From NCBI GenBank assembly GCA_947166165.1, contig CAMVDK010000164.1:1-7130 (forward strand): 7,130 bases of DNA. Direction: 5' to 3'. The notes below the pieces were generated by a model. That model ran no database searches, was not told the DNA's origin, and worked only from the letters and a program-made list of their open reading frames with translations. Below are positions 1 through 7,038 of this stretch, piece after piece. The stretch comes from an uncultured Porphyromonadaceae bacterium. Its GTDB lineage: Bacteria > Bacteroidota > Bacteroidia > Bacteroidales > Muribaculaceae. Position 1 is the stretch's first letter. The number at the start of each line of letters is the position of its first letter. The position numbers and the translations under genes are program-made.

Positions 1-661
1 CCGTCTTGATGCCGTAGGCGTTGCTGCCGAAGTCAACCGTGTTGGCATACATCTCGAGGATTTGCTGCTTGTTGTAGAACATCTCGAGCTTGGTGGCGAT
101 GATCCACTCCTTGCTCTTCATGATGAGCATCTTCACGCCGGGGATGTAGCCCAGCAGGCCGGTGCTGTAGTCGACACGGGTTCGGAACATGTTCTTCACC
201 AGCTGCTGTGTGATGGTGCTGGCTCCACGCGGCTTGCCATAGAGCACCATGTCCTTGACGGCGGCCACGAGTCCGCCGAAGTCGATGCCCCAGTGGCTGT
301 AGTAGCGCTCGTCTTCGGTGTCGATGAGCACGGTGAAGAACTCCGGGTTGATGGAGTCGTAGGGCACGGGGGTGCGGTTCTCGTCGAAGTATTTGCCCAG
401 CTGCTGTCCGTCGGCGCTGTAGATGTAGCTGGCCTCGGCGGTGTCGGGGTGCATGATGCGGTAGGTGCTGGGCGACTTGCCGAAGAGCCACAGGAAGTTG
501 ACGTCGACGGCCACCAGATAGAGCACGAAGAGCACCACCATGGTGATGAGCGCCACCAGCGTCTTGACATACCACGGCCGGCCCCAGTAGAGGCCTTTGT
601 ACCAGTGCTTGAACCGCCGCCAGCCATGCAGCAGGAGCCTGAGAATAGTGGGTTTTTTCAT
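1..661 (-). CDS. Class A penicillin-binding protein (PBP1A-like), N-terminal part, truncated by window edge
   Basis: This is the first 220 residues of a bifunctional peptidoglycan synthase; its 3' end lies outside the window. A basic cytoplasmic tail (residues 1-32) is followed by one hydrophobic membrane segment (about 33-52), giving a type II membrane protein with its enzymatic part in the periplasm. The GT51 glycosyltransferase domain then begins. Motif 1 reads EDERYYSHWG (116-125), with E116 as the expected catalytic glutamate. Motif 2 is GASTITQQLVKN (146-157). A K..E pair at 182/185 and ILEMYAN (201-207) fit the later motifs. This domain family polymerises lipid II into glycan strands. 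The penicillin-binding transpeptidase domain expected after it is not visible, so a monofunctional transglycosylase is not excluded, although the long N-terminal region resembles PBP1A. The ATG chosen gives the basic tail plus membrane anchor; it starts 33 bases after the porX stop with no clear Shine-Dalgarno, suggesting co-transcription with porX. Confidence 0.92.
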   Translation of the reverse strand, partial: MKKPTILRLLLHGWRRFKHWYKGLYWGRPWYVKTLVALITMVVLFVLYLVAVDVNFLWLFGKSPSTYRIMHPDTAEASYIYSADGQQLGKYFDENRTPVPYDSINPEFFTVLIDTEDERYYSHWGIDFGGLVAAVKDMVLYGKPRGASTITQQLVKNMFRTRVDYSTGLLGYIPGVKMLIMKSKEWIIATKLEMFYNKQQILEMYANTVDFGSNAYGIKT

Positions 662-694
662 TGTCGTCGGTCGTAAGAGAGCGTGCCGCGCGCG

Positions 695-2236
695 TCACTT
701 GGGCGACATCGTGACCAGCGGCACGAGCATCTCCTCCATCGAGATGCCGCCGTGCTGGAAGGTGTCGGCAAAGTGCTGCACGTAGTAGTTGTAGTTGTTG
801 GGATAGGCCATGAAGTCGCGGTTGAGGGCGAAGATGTAGGTCGACGACACGTTTGGCGCCGGCAGCCCGTAGCGCTGGGGCTGCTTGATGTCGTAGACCT
901 GCTTGGTGTTGTAGCTCAGGTTCTTGCCCACTTTGTAGCGCAGGTTGGTGTTGGTGTTCTTGTCGCCCACCACCTTGACGGCGTTGTCGACGCGTATGGT
1001 GCCGTGGTCGGTGGTGAGCACCACTTTGTAGCCTCGCTCGGCCATGAGTTTGAAGGCCTCGATGACGTAGGAGTTGCGGAACCACGACTCGGTGAGCGAG
1101 CGGTAGGCTTCGTCGCTGTTGGCCAGCTCGCGTATCATCTTGCTCTCGGTGCGGGCGTGCGAGAGCATGTCCACGAAGTTGAACACGAGCACGTTGAGGT
1201 CGAAGTTGTCGAGGTCGGCGAACTTCTGCACGAGCCGCTCGCCGGTGGCGGCGTCGCTCACCTTGTGGTAGGAGAAGCGCACCCGGCGGCGGTAGCGGTC
1301 GAGCAGCGTCTGGATGAGCGGGGCCTCGTTCACGTTTTTGCCCTCGGCCTCGTCTTCGTCCACCCAGAGGTCGGGGAACATGCGCTCGATGTCGATGGGC
1401 ATGAGTCCGGAGAAGATGGCGTTGCGGGCATACTGCGTGGTGGTGGGCAGGATGGCGGTGTAGAGCTCGTCGCTGTCGATGTTGAAGTGGTCGCTCAGCA
1501 GTGGCGACACGATTCGCCACTGGTCGAGCCTGAAGTTGTCGATGAGCACGAAGCACACGCGCTGCCCGGCGTCGAGCAGCGGCAGCACGTGGGTCTTGAA
1601 CACCTCGTCGCTGCGCAGCGGGTGGCGGTCGGTGGTGACCCACGACTCGTAGTTGCGCCTGACCATCTTGCAGAAGGCGGCGTTGGCCTCGGTTTTCTGC
1701 ATCTTGAGCATCTCGGTCATGCCGGTGTCGGCGCTCGACAGGGTGAGCTCCCAGCGCACGAGCGTGCGGTAGAGGTCATACCAGTCGTCGATGGTGCTGG
1801 CGCGGCCTATGCGGTCGCTGATGGTCATGAACTCCTGGCGGTAGTCGCCCTCCACCTTTTCGGTGACCAGGGCGTCGCTGTGCAGGTTCTTTTTGATCGA
1901 CAGCAGAATCTGCATCGGATTGACGGGCTTGATCAAGTAGTCGGCTATCTTGCTGCCTATGGCCTGGTTCATGATGTTCTCCTCCTCGCTCTTGGTGATC
2001 ATGATCACGGGCACGTTGGGCTGCAGGATTTTGATTTGCTGCAGCGCCTCGAGCCCGCTGATGCCGGGCATGTTTTCGTCGAGAATCACGAGGTCGAAGT
2101 TCTGCTGCAGGGCGTCGAGGGCGTCGCGGCCGTTGGTCACGGTGGCCACGTCGTAGCCCTTGCTGTGCAGGAAGAGGATGTGCGGCTTGAGCAGGTCGAT
2201 TTCGTCGTCGGCCCAGAGGATGAGTTTCTTGTTCAT
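695..2236 (-). CDS. porX: PorX: response regulator with C-terminal PglZ/alkaline-phosphatase-superfamily domain
   Basis: A 513-residue cytoplasmic two-domain regulator. Residues 1-118 are a complete receiver domain: acidic pair D10/D11, phospho-acceptor D53 in LVILDENMPG, switch T81, and K103 in DYLIKPVNP. A helical linker follows (about 120-215). The rest is a PglZ-type fold of the alkaline phosphatase superfamily, with the expected metal ligands visible: D233 (VLIDNF), T267 in PTTTQYARN as likely active-site threonine, D356 and H360 (FVDMLSH), D410-H411 (TTDHG) and H495 (QHGG). From established knowledge, Porphyromonas gingivalis PorX controls the type IX secretion system with the kinase PorY, and its C-terminal domain is a zinc phosphodiesterase acting on oligonucleotides. 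Homologues also occur in Bacteroidales without that secretion system, so its presence does not prove T9SS here. All key residues are intact, so I infer an active, phosphorylatable protein. There is no DNA-binding domain. No PorY or sigma-factor partner lies in the window. Its length matches the family. Confidence 0.95.
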   Translation of the reverse strand: MNKKLILWADDEIDLLKPHILFLHSKGYDVATVTNGRDALDALQQNFDLVILDENMPGISGLEALQQIKILQPNVPVIMITKSEEENIMNQAIGSKIADYLIKPVNPMQILLSIKKNLHSDALVTEKVEGDYRQEFMTISDRIGRASTIDDWYDLYRTLVRWELTLSSADTGMTEMLKMQKTEANAAFCKMVRRNYESWVTTDRHPLRSDEVFKTHVLPLLDAGQRVCFVLIDNFRLDQWRIVSPLLSDHFNIDSDELYTAILPTTTQYARNAIFSGLMPIDIERMFPDLWVDEDEAEGKNVNEAPLIQTLLDRYRRRVRFSYHKVSDAATGERLVQKFADLDNFDLNVLVFNFVDMLSHARTESKMIRELANSDEAYRSLTESWFRNSYVIEAFKLMAERGYKVVLTTDHGTIRVDNAVKVVGDKNTNTNLRYKVGKNLSYNTKQVYDIKQPQRYGLPAPNVSSTYIFALNRDFMAYPNNYNYYVQHFADTFQHGGISMEEMLVPLVTMSPK

Positions 2237-2306
2237 AGCGGGGAGAATGGCAACTTAGTTTTTGGTTTGTAATGTTGTTTTTCGCCGGTGGGGCCTGTTC
2301 AACTCA

Positions 2307-3302
2307 TCACCTGATGCCTTTGAGCAGGTTCATGATGTTGAAGTTGCGGTTTTTTCCGGCTAGGAGGTTTTCGATTTCGATGACTTGGTTGGTGGCTTCG
2401 AGCCGCCGTGCCAGTGGCAGCAGCGACGAGAGTAGCTGCTCGGCGGCGGCGCGGCGCCCGGTGAGCCGCAGCAGCGCGCGGGCGAGGCCTATGGAGAGCT
2501 GCAGCTCGCGCAGCCCGAGCGGGTCGTCGAGCTTCTTCTGGTAGCGCAGCGCCTTGGTGTAGTATTTCACCGCGTTGCGTGCGCTGCCGGTTTCAAACAT
2601 GATGTCGCCCTCCTTCTTGAGGGTGTCCACCAGGCTGTTCATGGCCTGCCGTGTCTGGTTGGCGTCGCCGCTGTCGAGCTGGCTGGTGTAGAGCTCGGCG
2701 GCCTGGTGGTAGTGCTCGAGCACGCTCATCTGCTTGGTGCGCGACTGGATGATTTCGGTCGAAGCCTGCACGGCATAGAGCAGCATGGCCGAGAAGCGCT
2801 GCTCGTCCTTCTTGGCGAGGCGCTCGAAGAGCTTCTGGGCGTGGGTGAGCTCTTTGGCGGCGCGGCTTCCGTCGCCGGTGGCGTGGTGGGTGTGGGCCAG
2901 GTTGTAGAGCGTGCTGGCCACGAGCGCCAGGAAGTCGTCGGAGCGCTTGTTGCCGGCTGTGGTGAGGTGGGTGAGCGCGTTTTCGGCGCAGCCCAGGGTG
3001 AGGGCGTGCTGTCCCTGCTCGATGAAGAGGCTCATCCGTGCGAGCCACAGCCAGGCACTGTAGAGCGGAGGCATGGCGTCGGCCTCGTCGGCGTAGACGA
3101 GGAAGTCGGTCACCTGCGAGGCCTGCGCGGTGCGGTGGTCGAGCATGAGAAACCGCACGTAGGTCATGGTCATGTCGAGCACCACGGGCTGAGGGAGCCC
3201 CTCGGTGGGAGGCAGCTGGCCGGTGGACTCGATTTGTGCCTGGGCGATGGTCATGTCGCTGTGCAGGTGGGGAAATGGCACGTCGATGAGCAGAGGGTTC
3301 AT
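2307..3302 (-). CDS. TPR-like helical repeat protein of unknown function
   Basis: A 331-residue protein that I recognise only by fold. It has no signal peptide and no membrane segment, so it is probably cytoplasmic. It is helical and rich in Ala and Leu, with tetratricopeptide-like units. The clearest spans residues 222-256 (a G-D-x-x-F-x-x-G turn, then NAVKYYTKALRYQ); a second is at about 131-164 (LYNLAHTHHATGD, then AAKELTHAQKLF), and a third weaker one at 265-299. The N-terminal 40 residues are Pro-rich and non-repetitive. Repeats of this kind usually mediate protein-protein contacts. The gene ends 70 bases before porX and starts 54 bases after the pfkB-like gene, all in one direction, so a functional link with PorX is possible but unproven. 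The start at 3302 gives the longest frame; an internal ATG at residue 17 (MTIAQAQ) is a plausible alternative. There are no catalytic motifs. Confidence 0.82.
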   Translation of the reverse strand: MNPLLIDVPFPHLHSDMTIAQAQIESTGQLPPTEGLPQPVVLDMTMTYVRFLMLDHRTAQASQVTDFLVYADEADAMPPLYSAWLWLARMSLFIEQGQHALTLGCAENALTHLTTAGNKRSDDFLALVASTLYNLAHTHHATGDGSRAAKELTHAQKLFERLAKKDEQRFSAMLLYAVQASTEIIQSRTKQMSVLEHYHQAAELYTSQLDSGDANQTRQAMNSLVDTLKKEGDIMFETGSARNAVKYYTKALRYQKKLDDPLGLRELQLSIGLARALLRLTGRRAAAEQLLSSLLPLARRLEATNQVIEIENLLAGKNRNFNIMNLLKGIR

Positions 3303-3356
3303 GGGGTGTAAGGCAAGGAGAAATTATAAATGACGGAAAGAGCTTTGCGGCTTGCG

Positions 3357-4298
3357 CTAGAGGGAGGCCTGGCTGCCCACCTGGCGGGCGAAGGCGGCGC
3401 TGATGCACGCGCTGTCGTGCTGGTCGCAGTCGTCGGCCCAGCGGCGCGCGGCGGCGATGATGCGCTGCCACTGCTCGCCGTCGAACTCGGGGAGCTGCTC
3501 CAGGGTCGCTTCGCCGGCGAGCAGCTCGTAAACGATGCCCGCCGTGAGCCCCGACTGCCAGTCGAACATGTTGGCGGGCGCCGTGCCGGTGGCGGGGCAC
3601 TCCAGCACGCGGTCGCGGTTGTAGATGGTGATGGCGGTGGTGGCGGAGTCGATGTGCACGAAGGTGTTGCCGTAGAAGCTGATGTGGTTGCGGAAACACT
3701 CTTCGGGGCTCTCGCCGGGGAAGATGGTGTGCAGGTCGCGGCTGGTGGCCACCACGAGCTGCGAGAGTTCCATGTTCTCGAGCACGTTGGGCATGACGTG
3801 TGTGATGCGGAAGCTGATGCCGTGCTGCAGTCCGGGCAGATAGACGATGATGGCTTTTCGCTCGGTGGCGTGGCGCAGCAGCTCGAGTAGCCGCTCGCGC
3901 TGCGGCAGGTCGACGGCATAGAGCGACCCGATGAGCACGATGTCGCCCTCGTCGATGCGCGGCCACACCACGTTGAAGCGCTCGTCGGGGTAGGAGCCGT
4001 AGTTCACGATGTGGCTGCGGCTGTCGTGCTGGTCGGCGAAGATGACCGACAGCCGGGTGGCCCCATCGGGGTAGCGGTCCACCGAGGTGATGTCGACGCC
4101 GTGCGAGGTGAGGAAGTCGACGATGATGTCGCCCGCGCGGTCGGTGGTGCACTCGCTCACCATTGCGCATCGCGCGCCGGCCTGCGCCAGCGACGCCGCG
4201 GCGTTGGCCACGCGGCCTCCCACGAAGGCCTTGACGGGTTGCCCGCCGCTGAAGAGCGTGTCGAGCACCATTTCTCCGATTGCTATGATTTTTCGCAT
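3357..4298 (-). CDS. PfkB/ribokinase-family sugar kinase homologue with degenerate active site (probable pseudokinase)
   Basis: A 313-residue PfkB-fold protein. The N-terminal half is well preserved: IAIGEMVLD (5-13) and the substrate-side signature GGRVANAAASLAQAGA (27-42). The nucleotide and catalytic side is not. The usual catalytic GAGD motif falls at about 246-249, just before the conserved GLTAGIVYEL helix, and reads DWQS, so the base aspartate would be serine. The usual D-P-N-x-R strand reads Y-L-P-G-L-Q (154-159), and the usual N-x-x-E metal region reads SRDL (186-189). Family members normally transfer phosphate from ATP to a sugar; this one probably cannot, and may instead bind a ligand or partner. 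This alignment was made by eye and from memory of Bacteroides relatives. It starts 99 bases after kdsD, a sugar-phosphate isomerase, which suggests a shared sugar-phosphate context. The frame is open, has a normal length and no stop codon, so this is a maintained gene rather than a decayed one. Confidence 0.85.
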   Translation of the reverse strand: MRKIIAIGEMVLDTLFSGGQPVKAFVGGRVANAAASLAQAGARCAMVSECTTDRAGDIIVDFLTSHGVDITSVDRYPDGATRLSVIFADQHDSRSHIVNYGSYPDERFNVVWPRIDEGDIVLIGSLYAVDLPQRERLLELLRHATERKAIIVYLPGLQHGISFRITHVMPNVLENMELSQLVVATSRDLHTIFPGESPEECFRNHISFYGNTFVHIDSATTAITIYNRDRVLECPATGTAPANMFDWQSGLTAGIVYELLAGEATLEQLPEFDGEQWQRIIAAARRWADDCDQHDSACISAAFARQVGSQASL

Positions 4299-4397
4299 AT
4301 ATATGTCCGTTGTTGGCTGGGCAAGAGTTTGCCGGTCTTACGCGCGGTTTGCCTTGATTGCCCTGTCCGGTTTTTTTGTCTCGCGTGCTGATTTGGT

Positions 4398-5009
4398 TTA
4401 TTGTTTCGCGTCGCCGCGGCTCTTCTGCCCCAGGTAGCCGCCGTGGTGGCGCTTGGCGTAGTCCTGCCGGGTGAAGCCGGTGGCCTGCATGGTGCCCACC
4501 ACGAGCACGTCGCCCATGACGGTCATCATGGTGGTGGAGGTGGTGGGGGTGAGCCCGAGCGGACACACCTCCGGCGCTCCGCCGGTCCACAGGCACACGT
4601 CGGCCTGACAGGCCAGGGGGCTGTGGTCGTTGCCCGTGATCACGATGCAGGGCACCTGCGGATAGAGGTTGTGGGCGAGTTCGACGAGCGCCACAATCTC
4701 GCTGGTGCGTCCGGAATTGGACAGCAGGAGCATCACGTCGTGGGGCTGCAGCACGCCCAGGTCGCCGTGCTGGGCCTCGCTGGGGTGGAGAAAGACGGCC
4801 GGGATGCCGGTCGACGAAAAGGTGGTGGCGATGTTGTTGGCAATTTGGCCGCACTTGCCCATGCCCGAGGTGACGAGTTTGCCGCTGCCTTCGTGCACAT
4901 GGCTCACTATCAGCCGGATAGCCCGCTCATAGCCATCAGTGACAGGGATTTGCGCCACGGCGCGGCTCTCTGCCTCGATGATTTGTTGCATTGATTGTTT
5001 GATATCCAT
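4398..5009 (-). CDS. kdsD: D-arabinose 5-phosphate isomerase, SIS domain only (KdsD/KpsF/GutQ family)
   Basis: A 203-residue cytoplasmic enzyme expected to interconvert D-ribulose 5-phosphate and D-arabinose 5-phosphate, the first step towards KDO for the lipopolysaccharide core. The whole protein is one SIS domain. Residues matching the E. coli KdsD active site are present: K52 in SGMGKCGQ, E78 in HPSEAQHGDLG, E147 in APEVCPLGLTPTTST, and H188 in KRHHGGYLG. The phosphosugar loop LLLSNSGRTSEIV (94-106) and the MGDVLVVG helix are also typical. It ends soon after the last SIS motif and lacks the paired CBS domains of the roughly 320-residue proteobacterial enzymes; such short forms are known in Bacteroidota. 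The start at 5009 gives MDIKQSMQQI and lies four bases from a -7 promoter box; an internal ATG at residue 7 is an alternative if the transcript begins downstream. It is followed by a PfkB-like gene 99 bases on. Confidence 0.94.
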   Translation of the reverse strand: MDIKQSMQQIIEAESRAVAQIPVTDGYERAIRLIVSHVHEGSGKLVTSGMGKCGQIANNIATTFSSTGIPAVFLHPSEAQHGDLGVLQPHDVMLLLSNSGRTSEIVALVELAHNLYPQVPCIVITGNDHSPLACQADVCLWTGGAPEVCPLGLTPTTSTTMMTVMGDVLVVGTMQATGFTRQDYAKRHHGGYLGQKSRGDAKQ

Positions 5010-5013
5010 TCTG

Positions 5014-5021
5014 CAAAGGTA
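5014..5021 (-). promoter_or_regulatory. Bacteroidota -7 promoter box for kdsD
   Basis: On the minus strand this reads TACCTTTG, an exact match to the Bacteroidota -7 consensus TAnnTTTG. It lies only four bases (CAGA) before the kdsD ATG, so transcription would start at or just inside the start codon. I find no TTTG or TTG at the expected -33 distance (19-21 bases upstream), so the call rests on the -7 element and its intergenic position. It would serve kdsD and perhaps the four genes after it. Confidence 0.5.
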
Positions 5022-5060
5022 GTGAAAATTTCCGACATAGCGGTTAAAAATCGCCAAAAC

Positions 5061-5086
5061 GCGTGCTACGATTTCGCGTAGCAGGC
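5061..5086 (-). terminator. Stem-loop behind ftcD, possible weak terminator or operator-like palindrome
   Basis: TGCTACG (5064-5070) pairs with CGTAGCA (5077-5083) around a six-base loop; two further G-C pairs follow after one mismatch. On the minus strand it is followed by GCGTTTTGG and then a run of five T a few bases on. This is a poor uridine tract for an intrinsic terminator. It sits about 110 bases past the ftcD stop and about 45 bases upstream of the kdsD -7 box, so it could end ftcD transcription or bind a regulator of kdsD. Confidence 0.35.
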
Positions 5087-5194
5087 TCATCGCAAGCCCG
5101 AGGGGAGCCTCGAAAGCAAGCCGCGGGCCGCCGGTGGGGCTGTGGGCCTCTCCGTGCAGCTCGCGGCTGTGTGCCACTGTCAAGGGTCGAGCGC

Positions 5195-6892
5195 TCAGAG
5201 CTTGCTCTCGACTATCTTGGTGATTTCGGCCTCCTCCTGGTTGGCTTTCTGGATCAGTTCGTTGGCCTCGGCGATGAGTGCCTCGGCGGTGTCGCGGTCC
5301 TTGAGCGAGCTGGCGTTGATTTTCACGTTCATGCCGGCTCCGAGCACTGCGGCGCGTGCCGCCAGGGCGCCCACTCCGGCGTCGCTCACGCTGTTGGGAT
5401 TGCCCTCCTGGGCCATGGCGCGGCACAGCTCGAAGGCCTTGAACGCCTCCTTCATCGTGCGCAGGGGCACCTGGGTGGCATAGAGCGTGGCCTCCTGGAT
5501 GGCGGCGCTGCGGGCGGCCTTGTCCTCGTCGGTCTTCTTGGGCAGGCCGAAAGCGGCCATGATGCGGTTGAAGGCCTGCGTGTCCTCGTCGACGAGGTGA
5601 AGCAGCTCGGCCACCATGGCCTGGCCCTTGTCGGCCCACACGCTGAACTCGTGCCAGCGGTCGTCCCATCCTGGCTTGTGGCTGCTCAGGTTGGCCACCA
5701 TGGCTCCCAGTGCGGCTCCCAGTGCGCCCATGTAGGCGGCGATGGTGCCGCCGCCGGGGGCGGGCGACTCGCGCGAGGTCTCCTCGGCAAAGCCTTTCAC
5801 CGTCAGGTCAACGAGTTTCTTGCCAGCCTCGGCATCGTCCTCGATCATATACTCAATCACCTTCTCCTTGGGGTTGAAGGGCTTGAGGTCGTCGAGTCCG
5901 AGCGAGTGGATGGCGATTTCGAGGATGTCGCTCTCGGGGATGCCCGTCGAGCGGTGCTGCTTCTCGAGGAAGTACTTGCCGGCGTCGATGAGCGTGCGCT
6001 TGGGCACGAGACCCACGATTTCGGTGCCGGTGACGCGGATGCCGCGGTTCTGTGCGCAGCGGCTCACCTCGTCGAAGGCCACGTGCAGCGGGGTGGCGTT
6101 GATGTCGGTGATGTTCATCGACACCTGGGCGATTTTATACTCGTCGATATACCATCCGATGGCCTTGGTGCCCTTGAGGGTGCCGGGCTGCATGATGGTC
6201 TTGCCGTTGGCGTCCTTCTTGGGGGTGCCGGTGATGGGGTTGCCCTCACGCACGGGGCGTCCCTTCTCGCGCACATCGAAGGCGATGGCGTTGGCGCGGC
6301 GGGTGCTGGTGGTGTTGAGGTTGAAGTTGGTGGCGATGAGGAAGTCGCGGGCGCCAACGGCGGTGCAGCCGGTGCGTGCCACCTGCTCGTCGAACGGACG
6401 GGCGCCGAAGTCGGGCTGCTTGCCCTCGGTGCTGAGCTTCTCGGCCAGGGCCTCATACTCGCCCTGCCGGCACACGGCCAGGTTGCGGCGCTCGGGAGTG
6501 AATGCTGCCGCCTCGTAGCAGTAACACGGGATGCCGGCCTCGTTGGCGATGCGCTCGGCCAGTTTCCGTGCCAGCTCGGCGCACTCCTCGAGCGTGATGC
6601 CAGCGATGGGGATGAGCGGACACACATCGGTGGCGCCCATGCGCGGGTGCGCACCGTGGTGCTGGCGCATGTCGATGAGTTCGCCGGCACGCTTCACGGC
6701 TTGGAAAGCGGTCTCGACCACAGCCTCGGGCGAGCCCACGAAGGTGACCACTGTGCGGTTGGTGGCATCGCCTGGGTCTACATCGAGAAGCTTCACGCCC
6801 TGCGAGCGGCGAATCACATCGGTAATCTGGTTAATGACATCCATGTTGCGACCCTCACTGAAGTTGGGCACGCATTCAATCAATCGGTTCAT
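5195..6892 (-). CDS. ftcD: Bifunctional glutamate formimidoyltransferase / formimidoyltetrahydrofolate cyclodeaminase
   Basis: A 565-residue cytoplasmic enzyme of histidine catabolism and one-carbon metabolism. The first domain (about 1-330) moves the formimino group from N-formimidoyl-L-glutamate to tetrahydrofolate; the second (about 345-560) releases ammonia to give 5,10-methenyltetrahydrofolate. The N-terminus LIECVPNFSEGRN (4-16) is the family hallmark. H82 in QHHGAHPRMGATDV (78-90 region) corresponds to the catalytic histidine known from mammalian FTCD. The linker is followed by the cyclodeaminase glycine-rich segment SPAPGGGTIAAYMGALGAAL (376-395) and by NSVSDAGVGALAARAA (500-515). The length is close to the roughly 540-residue animal enzyme, and both halves look intact. 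The ATG at 6892 gives the canonical short N-terminus. No hutH, hutU or hutI gene is in the window, so its pathway partners must lie upstream or elsewhere. It has its own consensus promoter 49 bases upstream and a 185-base gap behind it, so it is probably transcribed separately from kdsD. Confidence 0.97.
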   Translation of the reverse strand: MNRLIECVPNFSEGRNMDVINQITDVIRRSQGVKLLDVDPGDATNRTVVTFVGSPEAVVETAFQAVKRAGELIDMRQHHGAHPRMGATDVCPLIPIAGITLEECAELARKLAERIANEAGIPCYCYEAAAFTPERRNLAVCRQGEYEALAEKLSTEGKQPDFGARPFDEQVARTGCTAVGARDFLIATNFNLNTTSTRRANAIAFDVREKGRPVREGNPITGTPKKDANGKTIMQPGTLKGTKAIGWYIDEYKIAQVSMNITDINATPLHVAFDEVSRCAQNRGIRVTGTEIVGLVPKRTLIDAGKYFLEKQHRSTGIPESDILEIAIHSLGLDDLKPFNPKEKVIEYMIEDDAEAGKKLVDLTVKGFAEETSRESPAPGGGTIAAYMGALGAALGAMVANLSSHKPGWDDRWHEFSVWADKGQAMVAELLHLVDEDTQAFNRIMAAFGLPKKTDEDKAARSAAIQEATLYATQVPLRTMKEAFKAFELCRAMAQEGNPNSVSDAGVGALAARAAVLGAGMNVKINASSLKDRDTAEALIAEANELIQKANQEEAEITKIVESKL

Positions 6893-6940
6893 TTCGTTGT
6901 TATTGCGTTTAATTTTTTATGGGATAATCGTTTGAGGCCG

Positions 6941-6971
6941 CAAAATTACTGCAAACCGAGCGAAGTGCAAA
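6941..6971 (-). promoter_or_regulatory. Consensus Bacteroidota promoter for ftcD
   Basis: On the minus strand, TTTG (6968-6971) is followed by exactly 19 bases and then TAATTTTG (6941-6948). This matches the Bacteroidota primary sigma promoter (TTTG at -33, TAnnTTTG at -7) without mismatch. It predicts a start near 6934-6937 and a leader of roughly 40-45 bases before the ftcD ATG at 6892. The leader is A/T-rich and has no Shine-Dalgarno, as is usual in this phylum. The -33 box and spacer lie inside the first copy of the 89-bp repeat; the -7 box straddles its edge, with four bases coming from unique sequence. Confidence 0.75.
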
Positions 6972-7013
6972 ACAAAAAAGCATTTTTTTGATTTTGCACT
7001 CCCGAGGTGCAGC

Positions 7014-7038
7014 GTAATTTGGGCGGAGCCAACATTAC
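7014..7038. repeat. Second hairpin formed across the junction of adjacent repeat copies
   Basis: GTAATTTGGGC (7014-7024) pairs with GCCAACATTAC (7028-7038) around a GGA loop, with two mismatches. The left arm is the end of copy 1 and the right arm the end of copy 1 plus the start of copy 2, so the array alternates two kinds of stem-loop. The same structure recurs at 7103-7127. Confidence 0.6.

Larger units (their letters stand above)
5010..5194 (-). other. 185-base intergenic region between ftcD and kdsD
   Basis: No gene is supported here. The part next to ftcD (about 5090-5194) is GC-rich and shows only small local symmetry, for example CGAGG and CCTCG at 5099-5112 and a repeated GCAAGCC. 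The part next to kdsD is AT-richer and contains the stem-loop at 5064-5083 and the -7 box at 5014-5021. I read it as the 3' untranslated end of ftcD followed by the kdsD promoter. Confidence 0.6.

Noticed and set aside
33..1643. 536-codon minus-strand frame across porX and the PBP
   Set aside because: It is an Arg/His/Pro-rich shifted frame; recognisable PorX and GT51 motifs occur only in the other frames.
683..2272. 529-codon open frame on the plus strand opposite porX
   Set aside because: Its translation is dominated by Val, Gly, His and Glu with no recognisable domain, as expected from the antisense of a GC-rich gene. porX on the other strand has complete receiver and PglZ motifs.
2237..2306. 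Promoter directly before porX
   Set aside because: The nearest candidate, TAAGTTGC, matches the -7 consensus poorly and has no -33 TTTG at the right distance.
4299..4397. Separate promoter for the pfkB-like gene
   Set aside because: I found no TAnnTTTG box on the minus strand in this 99-base gap, so co-transcription with kdsD is the simpler reading.
2593..4854. 753-codon minus-strand frame running across three genes
   Set aside because: The translation is rich in Arg, His and Pro and is a shifted frame of the TPR, pfkB-like and kdsD genes, each of which has a sensible protein in its own frame.
5063..6991. 642-codon open frame on the plus strand opposite ftcD
   Set aside because: The composition is Gly/Val/His-rich and lacks motifs, and it covers the whole of a clearly intact ftcD. 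It is a codon-bias artefact.
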